Of a stretch of DNA of 64,000 bases, positions 45,918 through 58,815 are shown one piece after another. The DNA comes from Puccinia triticina (lineage: Eukaryota; Basidiomycota; Pucciniomycetes; Pucciniales; Pucciniaceae), in assembly GCF_026914185.1 (NCBI RefSeq), contig NC_070559.1:1922001-1986000 (forward strand), read 5' to 3'. Positions within the stretch are counted from its first letter, which is position 1, and each line of letters starts with the position of its first letter. Below the pieces are notes generated by a model. That model did no database searches. It had not been told where the DNA came from and saw only the letters and a list, made by a program, of their open reading frames with translations. Both the position numbers and the translations under genes were made by a program.

Positions 45918-46372
45918 GAAGATTCAATTTGTGCTGGTTGCCATTGGTTGTTATGCAGATGTTACTCAATTACAAGTTTTCTTGTCTTGCCTGGTATGCT
46001 GGGGAATTTTTTATCTGCAAACATTTTCTCATTTGAGGACAATTGGATTACAAGCAGTAAGTTACCATTTACAATGTTGTCCAGTTTTCCTTGCCAGAAA
46101 ACATGCTTTACACAAGAGGAATGAAGTCCTCGTCAGAAAATGAGGCAGATTTCTATGATGGAACTTCCAAATTGAGGATTCCCTTGTGAGGTTCCAAGAA
46201 AGAGTTTTCTTGTTACGTTAGCCTTTGGGTAATTGGGTGGAGAAGACCTTGGGGGCATGGGTGGTGGTATTGTTGTTTTTATGTATTACACATTGTAGAA
46301 ATAGACTTTGCAGTCCCTCGTGCACATGGATATTTTGGTGGTGGAAGGGATTTTGTGAAATGGGTCACAATC

Positions 46373-46388
46373 ATGTACGCGCGTACAT
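46373..46388. promoter_or_regulatory. Palindromic site 2 (upstream of gene at 46882)
   Basis: Perfect ATGTACGCGCGTACAT, about 490 bp upstream of the start codon at 46882. Preceded by GGGTCACAATC; GTCAC is also found before sites 5 and 6. Confidence 0.75.
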
Positions 46389-46881
46389 GGCAGTCAACAC
46401 TGAATTGTACATATGCAAGAAACTATCACAAAGGTTAATCACACAAATATGTTATGTATTATCCAAATAAAACGGTTAACAGGAAGGCCTGACAAAGGAT
46501 ATCTTACACATAAAGACAAACAAATCCAAACCAAAATGCCTGCCGTGGAGAACACACTTTGTAGCAATTTTCAAATTGCACCAATTAACACAGTAGAACA
46601 AAGAGGCACATTGACTTGTACATTTCAAAATTGATACATAAAATCCTTTATTCCTGAGATGAGATAACGCAGGGAAGGAAAGGGAACAAGTCATTTGCCT
46701 TTGTGGGTGGAAGGCCAAAACAAAAGTTGCTTGCCCTCCAACACTTTGGGATAGATGAGTATCGCCATTAAAAGGCGGGATTGAATGCTAGGTGCCTCTT
46801 CTTGTCCCACCCCTCCCTAGAATTCCTCGATTGCCAGTCATAACTCAGCCTGCCGTATTTCCAAACTATTAGACAATCATA

Positions 46882-47578
46882 ATGATTGAGATTGCTGCCA
46901 ATTTACTTCTTGCAAATACACGTAGTATACAACGAGTTGGAGATGAAATACACCTTGGGACCCCTATTGCATCATTTAATCTTCCCCCATCATTCACTGG
47001 GTATCAAGAATATCATGTTGTGCTCAAATTTCATGATCCTGATATTCCTGCAATCTTCGACAATACTCTCAGCCAGATCTTCCTATGTGGAAAATTATCA
47101 TTGTGTCCTGTATCCAACCAACCAACGATTACTGTAGAGAACCTTAATTGGTATATTCACCATGGAGAACTCCCCGACCTATATCAATACGAAAATGCCC
47201 AGGTCTTTGGTATGGCTCAAGTTGTGCAGGTCCACTGGCATCCGATTCACAAGAGGGTCTCTCATCTTGAAATTGTGGATAATACCATCAAGCAGGTATG
47301 GGATTTACCTCTAGACTGAACACTAAATATAGCAGTTCTCTAAAATGCCCATGAACATTTGCTTGAGTGTGCCCCATCAAATTGCTGACCTTGTTCCTGC
47401 GCAGTCCCACTCAGGTCGAATCAATTTGTGTTCACTCAATTCCGAGGCGCTCAAAAACTTTCAAGACCTCAAACACGGAGATTGTATTAGATTTAGTGGC
47501 AACGCAGCTCGAGTTCCCAGTGTCCGCTACGGATTTGTTTCTGTTGGTGTATGTGATACTCCATATAATCAAGATTGA
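46882..47578 (+). CDS. Unknown protein, member 2 of a tandem pair
   Basis: Exons 46882-47295 and 47405-47578 (195 residues). The 109-bp intron has GTATGG and GCGCAG ends and keeps frame. Paralogue of the gene at 45087, shorter by about 50 residues, mostly in the middle. Its C-terminal block 'LKHGDCIRFSGNAARVPS' followed by 'YGFVSVGVCDT' aligns with 'FRVGDQIEMKGSIVPGDC' of the first. Both lie on the same strand 960 bp apart, each with its own palindromic site, so the promoter appears to have been duplicated with the gene. No stop or frameshift. The family is not recognised; OB-like folding is a guess. Confidence 0.7.
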
Positions 47579-48319
47579 CTCTAACAATAAGCACTGACTC
47601 GTGGTCTGGGTGTATATCATATTAGGTTGAGTGTATAGTGAAACTTTCTCGATCAGAGGTAACTCGATACGGCTTGAGGAGTGATCCAAAAAAGAGATAC
47701 AAACTCGAAGCAAAGGATTGGAAGGCACCCCGCACTATACGAAGAAAATCCACCAAGAAATTTCACTGCCGCCAAACGTGACGATTGGCATTTAGTTTGA
47801 TTTTTCTCAAAGATTACTACATATATATAACTTATGTCCTAAAGGAGAAATGAATTAAAACCGTTATCAAATGAAAAGATATCCCATGCGCCAATGACTA
47901 GAAACCGCAAGTGATGCATGGAAGGAAGACTACTATGGTCACTGAGGTTTTGTTGATGAATACCCATTGTCTGAGGCAAGAATCTGCTTGGTGTTTGGAA
48001 GTGTTACACATTCCACGGTTTGCAAAACGCACAAACAGATGTAAGGGAGAGCATTAGAGAGACTTCATTTCAGAAATCAGCAGAACAATGGCAATTTTTA
48101 ATCTTAAGCGCATCAGGGCAAGATGAATTACTTATAAACAATTGTGGCTAGGAACAACAGTTGACTAGTACAGGCTTGGTATCTGGGAAGCTGAATTTGA
48201 GATATAAAAGACCAAATCACAAAGGGAATAAAAGACGAGAAGAACAGTTTGAGTGAGAAGAGGCCAGACAGCAATAAACTTCAGCGTATGTACTGATGTA
48301 TATGTACAAGTTTGAAAAA
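47579..48319. other. Intergenic between convergent genes
   Basis: No gene recognised. It separates the convergent 46882 (+) and 48731 (-) genes. Confidence 0.4.
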
Positions 48320-48730
48320 TCAACTGTCTTCTATATGACGGGAAGCATGGGGAATAAGGAAAGGTGAAGTGGGCTGGCATTCTGCCCAATGACTGAGAAA
48401 ATCAAGAGTAATGGCCTGAGCAATCTCATGTTGGGTTGGGGTCTTTTCCATGTGGGAGATTCTGTTCGGCAGGCGGAAGACAGGGGAGAATATCTTAACA
48501 ATGTATGCTGAGAGGTTTTTCCAGATGGGTTCTTCGGGCGTATGAGTTGAACTTGAGTGTTGTTTAATTACTGAGATTACCTGGGTGAATTCCATGCAAT
48601 CAGAGACAACGGCGTGGCGGTGGTTCTTGGATGCTAGAAAAAGACTGCAAACACCACCGAGGAGGAAAAATATCAAGGGCTGGTAGTTTTGACAACGCTG
48701 GTAGGACTGTAGTTTGCGAGTTGATTCATC
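48320..48730 (-). other. Open continuation beyond a TGA stop
   Basis: Past the TGA at 48731-48733 the same frame stays open for 136 more codons ('TRKLQSYQRCQNYQPLIFF', then 'LGGVCSLFLASKNHRH...'). This is either the original C-terminal part of the upstream protein, lost by a CGA to TGA change, or a chance open frame. Confidence 0.45.
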
Positions 48731-50890
48731 TCAAAGCTGGATCAATTCTGATGATTCTTGGTTCGTCTGAGTGAGAGCATCAGATGATTTGTGGGTGGCA
48801 CCGCGGTTCCGCTTATTGGTTTTCTTGTGCACCTCTGTCTGTGGGGGCTTGCTGAGTGCATGAGTTTGGAAGATGACATATGCTGAGAGAACATCAAGAA
48901 TGAGGTTTAAGAAATCATGGAGAACATTGAAAGAATGAGATTGCTGGGGGGCTGGAGCATCTGAGGTAGGATTTTCTTTGGCAGACTCAAAGCTGGAGGG
49001 GCGGTTTTTGATGGCCTTGATGTATTGAAGTACTTGTACGCCTTGAATGATTTGATCGTTGCTCTGCTGGGTTGTGGGGACGGGTTGCTTGTACAGACTA
49101 TTGGCCATGATCTCCACAGAAGCGGCAACAAGCTTTGCCCACTCTGAGATGGAGGTTTTGGTAGGGTGCGCAAGTTGATAAAGGAACCGGACTAGAGTTG
49201 ATTTGGGATGGGGTGTCTTTGCAGCAGTAGAGATGTAGGATTGCGGCGGGATGGATTTGTCCTTGTTTCCAAATGTGGCAAGCAAGGGGAAATCAATGAT
49301 GTCGGGACAGTACCACTGTTCATTGGTGGATGGTGACAAGAAGCTGTCCGCTAGATACATGGAAGAAACAACCTAACAGTTAGTTACGCTGTGTTTGGAG
49401 ACACGAATGTAGAAAAAAGAAAAGAACACTTACCCAGGGAGCTGATTGTTTTAATCCATGATGCGTATGAGCATGCCGTGCGTTGGAATTGGAATTCAGG
49501 GTTTGAAGGAGTTGAAGCGTGCATGGACTGTACACAAAATTGAACCAGAGACGTGAGGGAAGCCCAGGTGGTTCGGTACCTTTGCCAAGATGGTTTGGAT
49601 CCCTCGAAATCTTGGTGAATATGAACAACTTTAATTCGCACATCGACAGACTTGAGGATTGTCAGCGGGTGAACAACAACCTGAGAAGAGGGATCGGAAG
49701 GGTTTGGGTTGGATGGGCCACTTGGGGTTGGATTTGCTTGACCAGAATGGGTTTCTGGGATACTTTGGGAAGGTTGCAGAACTTGGTTGGTTGGGGATGG
49801 TTGAGGGGCCGTTGTTGTTCCGTGTGCAGGTGGCTCCACTGGAGTGGCTAGATTAGTGTTGGAGACCCCAGCTTTCGCGTTGTTGGTCTCAGTCGCAGCT
49901 GATGGAGAGGATTCGGGCGGGATATGATGTTCTGGATTTCCAACCACTGAGTTGCAAGCTACAGGTCCAACTTGAGAGTCGGCAGGTAGAGTTGGTGAAG
50001 CCTGCACAGCATTATCAGGGGTATCCGGAGAGTGGTGCGGTTCCAAGTCTCTGATGGTGGCAAGAGCTGCTTGTGCACCCATTGGGGTGTTAATGTTTGG
50101 ATTCTCGGTAGGGGCATGTTTCGGGATGGTAAGCTGAGATGTGTCCGATTTGTTTGAGAGAGCTGCTGGATTGGAATCATTACTGTTTGTTGGAGTCTTG
50201 GTATTCTTTTCCAACAAGTCGGCTGGCCGACCAGAGGCACCTTTTTTGGCTCGTTTCTTGGGGGGCTTGCTCGAAGTTGCTCCAGTTGATGTTCGAGGTG
50301 ATGTGGAGCTTGGTTTGATTGATTCAATTTTGATGGCTTCATTGTCCGGAATCTCGCCTGTTTCCTCCCAGGCTTTGCAAGAGCTTCAGTCAAAAGAGAA
50401 GGCAACATCCGGATGGGGAGGGCAATCTGGGAAAACTTGAACTCACTGCGTTTCGTGCTGGTAATGGAATTAGCAAGGACATCAACTAGGTGTTTCCAAC
50501 TACGGGGAAGCTTGAGATTTCTCAGCCCTTTGGCTGCTTGCTCAGCAGCTTGGATCGTTTGTCCAAATTCCTCCGCTGTAATTCGCTGGATTTCATTATC
50601 AAGGATCGGTTCAGTAGGATTCAATGGAAGAGGGCCGCCGGGATCACTTTTGCTAATTGCAAACTCCTCAAAAGTGGGGGCTGGTAACATCTTGACTGGA
50701 AAGTTTGCTTCAAGTACCTGCTGACCTAGGGGGATATGGGTAAAGTGAGAAACAGCCTGGGGGGTGATCATGAGGATAAGTCTATTGACTTACTTGGTGG
50801 TGGAGTCGGAGCATCTGATGGGAGGGGTGGTTGCAGAGATGTTAATTCCTGAGGAAGCTGAGGGGCAATTCTGGACTCTGGCTCTGCCAT
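48731..50890 (-). CDS. Unknown proline/serine-rich protein
   Basis: Model: exons 50890-50794, 50725-50437, 50383-49434 and 49350-48731 (651 residues). Introns 1 and 3 have good GTAAGT/TAG ends. Intron 2 (53 bp, GTTTTC...TGAAG) is inferred from a frame change between two clearly coding parts. The N-terminal third has 'LPRSWKHLVDVLANSITSTK'. A basic 'KPPKKRAKKGASGRPADLL' resembles an AT-hook or nuclear signal. A long Pro/Ser/Thr/Asn-rich low-complexity region follows, then a helical C-terminal part ('VRFLYQLAHPTKTSISEWAK'). Probably nuclear; function unknown. It ends at a TGA beyond which the frame stays open to 48320. Two palindromic sites lie 567 and 693 bp upstream. Confidence 0.6.
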
Positions 50891-51065
50891 GTTAATATGA
50901 ATTGAGAGCAGTAGTTATTTCGCCAATGGTTTTTGAGGATGTGGGGGGGTCACAAAAATAAATGATGCGATGATAGGGGAGGAATGAGGTGAAAGTGCAG
51001 AGGAGGAGGAGCCACTTATATATTGAGGATTTCATTCCAGAATGATCCCCTTGTGTAAAATTTTT

Positions 51066-51389
51066 TCACTCAGCCTTTGTCCACCCACAATCCACCTTTG
51101 TGATTAGATTTGCTGACAGATCTATTTGGTATAACCAAAACCAGACTAAGCATGGTTTTGACTTAGACAATAGATTCCTCAGGCTGTAATGTGTAAAGTT
51201 TGTGATGTGCCAATTCATGGTTTTGGTAGGAGACGTTTTGCAGTCAACAGTCATGCGCATGATGAAGTGATCAGGACAGCTGTAATGTTCAAATAACTTC
51301 ATTAGACTGTTACTCAGATTATTCATGGAACTGCCCAGATCTGGAGCAATGATCTTAATTACAGGATTATGGGCAACTGGCAGAGACAT
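51066..51389 (-). CDS. Small open frame, doubtful
   Basis: ATG at 51389, 107 residues ('DLGSSMNNLSNSLMKLFEHY', then 'FIMRMTVDCKTSP'). It reads coding-like but has no known family. It lies between the palindromic sites (67 and 194 bp upstream) and the start of the proline-rich gene, so it is an alternative target of those sites. Confidence 0.3.
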   Translation of the reverse strand: MSLPVAHNPVIKIIAPDLGSSMNNLSNSLMKLFEHYSCPDHFIMRMTVDCKTSPTKTMNWHITNFTHYSLRNLLSKSKPCLVWFWLYQIDLSANLITKVDCGWTKAE

Positions 51390-51456
51390 TTGGATAAGTC
51401 AGGTGAGGTCCCATGCACAAGTGAACTTCAAGGATTTCTGAAGTTGGTGCAAACTC

Positions 51457-51472
51457 ATGTACGCGCGTACAT
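51457..51472. promoter_or_regulatory. Palindromic site 3
   Basis: Perfect ATGTACGCGCGTACAT, followed by TAGAGTGGACATC. It lies 567 bp upstream of the start at 50890 (minus strand). Forms a pair with site 4, start to start 126 bp. Confidence 0.75.
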
Positions 51473-51582
51473 TAGAGTGGACATCAGACTCACTTCCGGT
51501 CCCGCATTTGTACCGAATTGACTGAGTATATATCAGGTTATCTCAAATCATGATAGCTTCTGGCAGGATGAGCCCCTCCCCT

Positions 51583-51598
51583 ATGTACGCGCGTACAT
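51583..51598. promoter_or_regulatory. Palindromic site 4
   Basis: Perfect ATGTACGCGCGTACAT, followed by GAGAGGGACATCTC. The tail GAGAGGGA is identical after site 6, eight kb away. Confidence 0.75.
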
Positions 51599-51791
51599 GA
51601 GAGGGACATCTCAGCATTAATCAATGCCGTATATATTTTTCATGTGTAGGTGACAAACAGCTGGCCCCATGGATACAAAATACTTAGTTACCAAGTAATC
51701 TCGAAAACAATACAGCAGCTGGAGCATCCCTCAATGATAAGCGTTTCAACAGGCAAATTGATATGGAAATGGGTGAGATGATAAAATAAAG

Positions 51792-53493
51792 CTAATCAAC
51801 ATTCATCCTCCCTCCGGCAGCCGTGGCCGAACCCTCTCCGGGAGCTAAACTTGGACCAACATTTCCAGATTCATCTTCTAACCTCCGTTTGTTGTTGTTA
51901 CGAGTTGGGAGTTGAGAAGCGGATTGTTGACCAGTGGATGTGGCGGTGGTGAAACAGTATGTTTGGAGATTCTTGGTAATCTCTGGCAGCCCCATTTTTT
52001 TGACCTTGGAGATGGTTTGTTGCTCAAAAGGACTCAGGAGTTGCCACCAAGCATCGGCATAGCAATCACGCGGCAAATCTCTGGGGACCCCCTTGACGCC
52101 TTTGAAATTCTTGATTCGAGTTGCGGAGCGGCCATAGATCTTCTGATTAGTGGCAATAGTCTTGTGGTGATCTGCCTGTGCCTGTACCATTTTGTCGAGA
52201 CAGTGAACAACGGAGGTGAGATGGCTGCTACGCCAATTCGGGGAAACGGTTAACAGTAACGTGTTCTGATCGCCATCTTCAATATCGGAGCCACAGTCCT
52301 TGTTTTCAACAACGTGCGCCAGTAGTATATTCTCTTTTAGGACTTGACCAAGCATCTTGCACCTGTTCTCTCGTATCTTTAACACACGGAAATATATATT
52401 TACATATTTTGTCAGAATGAGTTACAGATAGACAGGAGAAGTAGAAAGGATGTACGGACTTTCTTCCTCCATCGTTGGTATTGTGCCCTCGTGGCTTTTT
52501 GATCCTTCAATTTCTTGTAATCGTCACCGCTTATGTTTCTGGACTCGCAAATTTCGCGGCATTTAGTATGGAACCATTGTTGGATTATTGCTTGGGCCTG
52601 TGAAGCCTGCTGATTGGTTAAGGGCATTGATTGACGGATCCACTCAATAGATTTGGTTGCCAAAACCTTGACCACAGTGGAGTTCCAAGGCAAATCCGCA
52701 CCAAGATGGGTATCCCAGTCAAAAGTGAGTCTTGAGATACCGGCCAACGCAAGAGTCCTCTCCACATCGGCCTTGGTTTGAGAGCTGATGGCTAGGCCCT
52801 TATGTTGGCCTTTTGAGAGAGCAGGAGTAAAGGGGGGCGACTTGATGTTCTTCCGTATTTCTTTCTCTGCCTGAGAGACAAAGTATTCTATCTCTGCCGG
52901 AGTCTTAGCCTTCAACGTGAGGCGTAATTGATTGAGTTGCTTCTTGATTTCAGCCGTCCTTCTTTCCACCCAGTATTGGGCCTTGATTTCTTCAGCGTTT
53001 GGAGAAGCTGGGTAATCATGAGGCTGAGTTGGATGACCAAGAAAAAACTTGACAAAGGTTTGGATACTCCGAGAGATCTTATCACAATGTTCCGCCAGAG
53101 CCTGTTTTCCCGTAATTCCTCTTATCCGTTTTTCAGCTCGATTATGGTCCTCATCAACCTCCGCCTCCTCCCTCGCGCGCCGGGCATTTTCAACCACAAA
53201 CTTTGGTTCTAGTCGAGACTTTTCAAGCAAAGCTGATGGCTGGTTCAGTTGTGTTGAAGGAATTGCTCCTACGGATTCAAAACATTTCTCAGCAAGAAAA
53301 TACATACAGCAAAAAGTAGCTACTCACCATCAGGACCGGTTTCCATTGCAGAACTGTTTCCCACTGATTGGGCTTTTGGAAGAAATCCATCTACGACCGC
53401 CGAAATCCAACTTTCATCTGGATCCACAGGAGAAGATGTATCTCCCTGGTTTCCATTCCCAGATATGCTCTGTTCATCTTGTGCTGAAGGCAT
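51792..53493 (-). CDS. Unknown protein with PRxLPxxCY motif, paralogue 1
   Basis: Exons 53493-53328, 53268-52460 and 52376-51792 (519 residues). Introns are 59 and 83 bp; the second has a weak donor, GTCCGT, but is the only in-frame solution. Frame is kept. An acidic N-terminus is followed by a charged helical region ('ENARRAREEAEVDEDHNRAE'), a mid-domain ('AGISRLTFDWDTHLGADLPW') and a C-terminal 'GVKGVPRDLPRDCYADAWW' followed by 'LLSPFEQQTISKVKK'. The last block matches the gene at 60094 ('EVPRNLPLNCYSLEYLSTLS'). The tail ('NNNKRRLEDESGNVG') is basic, suggesting a nuclear protein. Family not recognised. It lies next to the Tnp2-like gene on the same strand and could be an accessory gene of that element, an inference only. 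Confidence 0.65.
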
Positions 53494-53814
53494 GGGGACT
53501 GATTGGATTCGAGAAGCTAATTAGTAGATTTTTATGGGGCAAAAAGCAGATGATAGACGGGTTGCAGTATACAATGCAAAGGTGTTGTTGGTGAAATCAA
53601 GCAAAAGAGGTGGTTGAGGATATGGAATAGTTTAAGGAAAACGTGAAATCATGTTGGATGGAGTTATAAGCAGAACACAAATTTGGGGGAATTGCCGGGC
53701 AATTCAGGCAGGCTCCACTTTGTTTCTCAAATGGAGGAAAATACAGTTATACGGATGTTGCAATTCAAAAAAAGGGAGCATGTGGCTAACAAATAAATAA
53801 TGATCCCCTTTGTT
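53494..53814. other. Intergenic, upstream of paralogue 1
   Basis: 320 bp with no motif recognised. No palindromic site occurs here, unlike upstream of paralogue 2. Confidence 0.4.
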
Positions 53815-56800
53815 TTATGCCTAAAAATCGTTGCATAGGCCTTCCCATCCCTTCATGTGTAAATAAAGCCCAAATAAAATATCAGAAAGACATAGACCAG
53901 CACGTTTTAATGGTAGTTGTTGAGACTTACAGCTGTCCCCAATCCCACAGCACTCATTTTTTGTATTTCAAAACCAAATGTTGAGATCAGATTTAAAAGA
54001 ATTGCAACATGTCCGATGACCCTTTCACTGTCAATTACCTCAGTCAGGTCGTGATCAGATTTCACTAAGCGGCAGTTGAGATCTGGGTAATCCTTGTATG
54101 GATCTTCCTCCCATCCCACTTCCTTGAATGCTTTCACGATCAACCAAGTTTTCCCAGCTGTTTGTTCCAATTGGAAAATTTGCTCCACTTCACCAAATCG
54201 CTGGTCCTTCCCTAGGTAGAACTCGACCAAGGAATTTGCTGGATGCCGATCTTTAGTTGTGAATGTCTTGCCGTTGAGTTTGATGTATTCAACAAGATCA
54301 ACTTTTGAGTTAAGTGGGGGTACACCTGCATGTTGACCAAGCTTTCCCCTTGAACCTTCCTTTCCAGCCACCGCCCGCTTCCATTTTGACATCAGAGTTC
54401 TGTTCAACTGAGTAGATTTCTTCTTATTGTTGTTCTCCGAGCCGCGGTTGTGTTTTGCAGTGTGGTCTTTGAGAACTAACTGGAATGTTGAGTTGATATG
54501 CCATTCCTTCATCAATGTCTTCGGTATATCATCTAAGTACAATACACATGTCACCTTCTCAGTAATTAAATTCTCACAATGGCAATAGTTACACACAAAT
54601 AAGCATGAGACTAACCGATGTGATGGTTTGTTGGCATCCTCTGCAACATTCCATTAACTCTTTCCTGTGCCCAAGCTGCTGTCGATTGAGGTGGGCCAAA
54701 TCGGCAGATAACTTCAGAGTAATGCTGTGTCAGATGTAGATTTGGCTTGCTTGGTGCTTCTGGCCAGCCTTTTTGAAGACACTTTTGATAATCCAAGATT
54801 AAACTGTCAAGCTCATCAAGATCTTGAAGTTTGATCTTTGGGAGAGTCAGGAAGTGAGAAATTTTGGATAGCAAGGTAGTTGATTCTAGGAGTGAGGATA
54901 TCCTTATTTTGCTTTCCTCAGTTGCGCAATCCTTGTATGCTGTGGTCCAAATAGGAATCAAGGCAATGGGATAGTAGATCTTGTAAAGTATCAGCCATTC
55001 TGCTGCTTTTAAAGATCCGTGGGTAGCCAATCCCAAGTTGCGTGGAACCCTATCAATCCAAGAGGGTACAATTGTATGCAAGATAGTCCGCCGTACTATG
55101 TCCAGCTCCTCTGGCAAGAGTTTTGGTTGGTTGAAATCCGGAATTGGTGATGCAGCAGCTCTGCGAGCTCTATGTCAAGGACGAGTCGCAGTGTGATCAC
55201 TTCCACTCTCATCTGCAGAATCGGTGGTTACCTCCTCATTTGCGTCACACAGCGCCTTCTTCCGCATCCGCAGGCTATAGGAATGGGCAGATGACCCATC
55301 TGATGTTGCACCAGCACCACTACATGTTCTGCTTTGACCAAGACCTAGCGTTTTTGTGGCTGGTGTTTGCTTGGCTTTGGCTGCACGGGCTCGCTTGTTT
55401 GGTTTTTCAGAGGTTTGATTTGATTCTTTGATATCGTCTAATTTCCGCTTGCCCTTGTTGGTGGAGTTAGGGACACAATTTGTTGCAAAAGGAGTATCGG
55501 TATATGACTGGTCATTCTGCCATTCCGCATCCTTCTCTTGAATATCCTTAAGCTTGGATGCGACTGATGGCAATGACATGAAGCGCATCGTGTGATCTTT
55601 CAAGTCACCCAAAATCAAGGCATGCATCAATTCAATCGAGCAGAATTCTATTGGCCTCCAGTATGGGAGCTCATTGAGCACACTCCATCTTGCGCCATGT
55701 TCCTTCACAAACTTCTTACGTTCAGTCGCATTTTCTAGTTGAAGCCAAAGTTTTGCATGTTTTTGGTGCTCTTCATTCGTCCGCCGGGTAAACTTTGTGG
55801 TGTCCGTTTCCTCAATTTCATGCTTGCTCAACATACAAAAAGAGCAAAACCTAATTGAGGCGTGACTTCCAAATCCAGCAACCTTCCGGAGAGCAGGAAG
55901 ATCTGCGATCAGGGGAAAGATCACAGCCCGTATAGTTCTTCCTTGAGCATGAGAAGCAGTGGATTCAAAGAAGACTCCATTCCAAAATTCTTTCAATTCA
56001 TTCACCAGCGGTCGTAAGAGATGGTTCACCTCGTCTAGACTGGGTTCGTTGGGCCCAGGGATAATTCCGAAAAGGAATATGTTTTCCTGCTTGTAGCGCT
56101 GATTTGGAGGAAGGTTCAAGCAGATCAAGACAATCTCTCCAACAGAGTTATGCTTCCCCAGATTTGAAGTTCCTTCGGCATTGAACCAGTCAAGATATAG
56201 GCTGAACACAAGATTTCCAGAATTCTGGGTAAATATCCCAGTTCCATCGTCCAAGTTGGGGAATTCGCGCCAGATTTGACCATGCCACACATCTTCCATG
56301 TCGTGGTGTGGTTCCCATCTAGTTTTGGGAAGGCTGGAGTCTAGCAAGGTCTCGAAAGAATTCTGAGAAAGCCGCTGTTTCAACCATGACTTGAGAGTTA
56401 AGTATGAGTATGTCCGAATTGGTTTTGATGCTTGCTGTTTATTGAGTTTGAAGAGGGCTTGATCACATCTGGGTACAATTTCTTGCAACTTAGCCCACTT
56501 ACAATACCCCTGATATTGGGAAAAGAAGGACTGGGTGCATGTGATCAGAGGATTTTTGTCTTCTTTTATCAGAGGGTAGAGTGCAAAAAATTTTTGGCAA
56601 CATATTTGTGTTGTCAGATCTGGTACAAGGCCAAGTCGATGAAAAACTGCATCTCTAGTTTTGGGAATCTGTTGGATCATTGCTTTAGCATCAATAATTT
56701 GTTCCTCAGTGCTCCACAGCTCTGCCAAGAATGAGATGTTCTGCCTTGCTGACTCGAGGAAAGATGCGGACCCACCTTTGCTCAGTTTGTCTTTTAAGAC

Positions 56801-57180
56801 AGATTGGGCCATCTGAATCATGACCTGTGTGCAAAACTGCTCCTCCAAAAGTGGCGCCTTCCTCGTGTTGTTTTCCAGTGGATTAGAGGTGGAGGCAGTC
56901 AGACCAGTCTGGGTCAAACTTGGATTAGCTCAAGATCTAACTATGCTTTTAAAGCAGATGTGATTCAACTCACCCGGATCGGATTAGAGCCCATTGGGTG
57001 TGCCTCCGGATGATTCGTCCCTTCCTTCTGGAGTTGCATAGTTGCTTTCTTCTGATGCAATTGATAGTCTTTCCGTCCCAAGACCCTCCCAGGAACAATT
57101 CCACCGCCATCTTCTGCATGCTGCGTGGTGTTGCACCCATAGAATTCACAATGGCAAACAAGATTGGTTGTTTTAGGCAT
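53815..57180 (-). CDS. Tnp2-like (CACTA-type) transposase, one in-frame TGA
   Basis: Exons 57180-56974, 56908-54616, 54532-53931 and probably 53820-53815 (about 1,035 residues). Introns of 65, 83 and about 110 bp have GTGAGT, GTTAGT and GTAAGT donors. The N-terminal exon has a Cys/His cluster ('VCHCEFYGCNTTQHAEDG'). The core matches Transposase_21/Tnp2: 'SLYLDWFNAEGTSNLGKHN', 'IFLFGIIPGPNEPSLDEV', 'PLIADLPALRKVAGFGSH', 'CSFCML' and 'EFCSIELMHALILGDLKDH'. The likely acidic residues are D of LDWF, D of ADLP and E of IELMH, where relatives often have D. A C-terminal region typical of the fungal family follows ('VIGHVAILL'). A TGA at 55175-55177 interrupts an otherwise open 764-codon exon. No flanking inverted ends were found, so it may be an immobile or domesticated copy. 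Confidence 0.8.
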
Positions 57181-57876
57181 GTTGCGAGTTTGTTTGTTTT
57201 AATTCGAGTAGATTGGGGATGAGTAATTTCAGACGTCTTCTAGATGTTCGATGGGACACGAGGAAAAAATTCACATTCATACATAAGCTGGGGAAAGCTG
57301 GTTGATGCAAGCTTTATATCATCGCTACTCAGATACCAAGATCTACTTTTTTCATGAATGTTTTGAGGAAACAGTTACGTACTTGGCACCCAAAAGTTGC
57401 ATGTGCATATCTTGACTCACCACCTGACCAAAGAATATGCAAGCCACCAAGTTGATGTGATGTACTACAATCATGCACAAGTGCAAGTCATTTAGATAGC
57501 AAGATGAGCATATGTACATATCATGTGCTTCAGTACATTTTCATGAGGAGCTGGCCCAGGTCGGACTTCATCTCACCCTGTGATGCTTCCTCGTTGAACT
57601 GGATGTACATTTTTCGGTTGGATTGAATCTCAAGTTCTAATGCCCCTTGTAACCCCGCGACCATCATGCCTTCAGATGCTGTTTCGGAAAAGACTGCATC
57701 AACTGAATCCACATATTTGTGGTTGCGTTAGCCTGTTATAAAATTTTACATCATAAAAAGGGTGTTGTACCCACGGTCCACAACTCTGGAAATGACATCC
57801 TCCCCCATTACAAAAAATATTAATTGGCAGAGGACCTATCTTATCTCAATCCAACATCTCATCAACCAATGGAACC
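57181..57876. other. Intergenic, upstream of the Tnp2-like gene
   Basis: No supported gene. A 60-codon minus-strand frame (57530-57712) may be an exon remnant. Confidence 0.35.
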
Positions 57877-58781
57877 TTTTCGTACTATTCTATCTCCCAT
57901 ACAAATTGTTTGGCTCAAAGACATGCAGACAATGATTGATGAATCACTCAAGATTTTTGAGCCAGATTCTCATGAAGAGCAACAATTGAACATTAGCAAC
58001 ACCAAAGAAAGGGAACATGAGGCTTGGCGTTGGTATATTTTGTGTGATGGAAAAATCAGAGCGGGAGCACAAGATATGCGTATTCCTGAATGGGCAATCC
58101 CAAACGTTGTGGTATACAAAATGGGAAAAATCAAAAGTTTTTCTCTCATTTGCGTAATTAGTCATAGAATGCCTCATGGTACAACCATATGGACCCCAGA
58201 AATGGAATCTACGGCCAAATTACCCCCTAGTCTCCACTGAAAGTGTAACTGTAGCCCCACTGCACTGGAAGTTAGACCCTCCGGACAACCTGTAGCACCC
58301 TGTTGACCCCTGTCACGCACCTCAAGCCACCTTTCCCTACTCCATGGTATCTCCACTGCATATATTATTTTGCCTTTGTTTTCTAGCTGCATGACATCAT
58401 CCAGCACTGCCACTGCAGTCTGTGCCATTGTTCTCCGCATTCTAGAACTTTCACCTCCACTTTTGTTTGGTTTTATTGCATCACATGCCATTGTTCCCTG
58501 CATCATGCATGCACCCCTCGCATAAATTGTACACAGCGCAGGCCAGCTAAAATCCCTCACTGGGGCTGCCCTGGAGCTAAAATCCCTCACATTTGTCTAT
58601 ATAAGGGGCTCTCTCCCCCTCATTTGTAGCTTGGGAGTTTATTACGGATCAGTGATTCACTCACCACCTTGTACTCTCAACACTTACAACTATACTCATA
58701 ACAAACCTTATATATCAATAACAAATCTTTATAAAGTGTATTGAATAAACTCATCTTGAGCATTCACTCCTATCACCTAAT

Positions 58782-58815
<34 letters not shown>

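Noticed and set aside
53049..53594. 181-codon plus-strand frame
   Set aside because: Antisense to the three-exon PRxLPxxCY gene, which keeps frame through its introns.
57374..57384. TTACGTACTTGG as a further copy of the palindromic site upstream of the Tnp2-like gene
   Set aside because: Only a GTACGTAC-like fragment; lacks the CGCG core and flanks.
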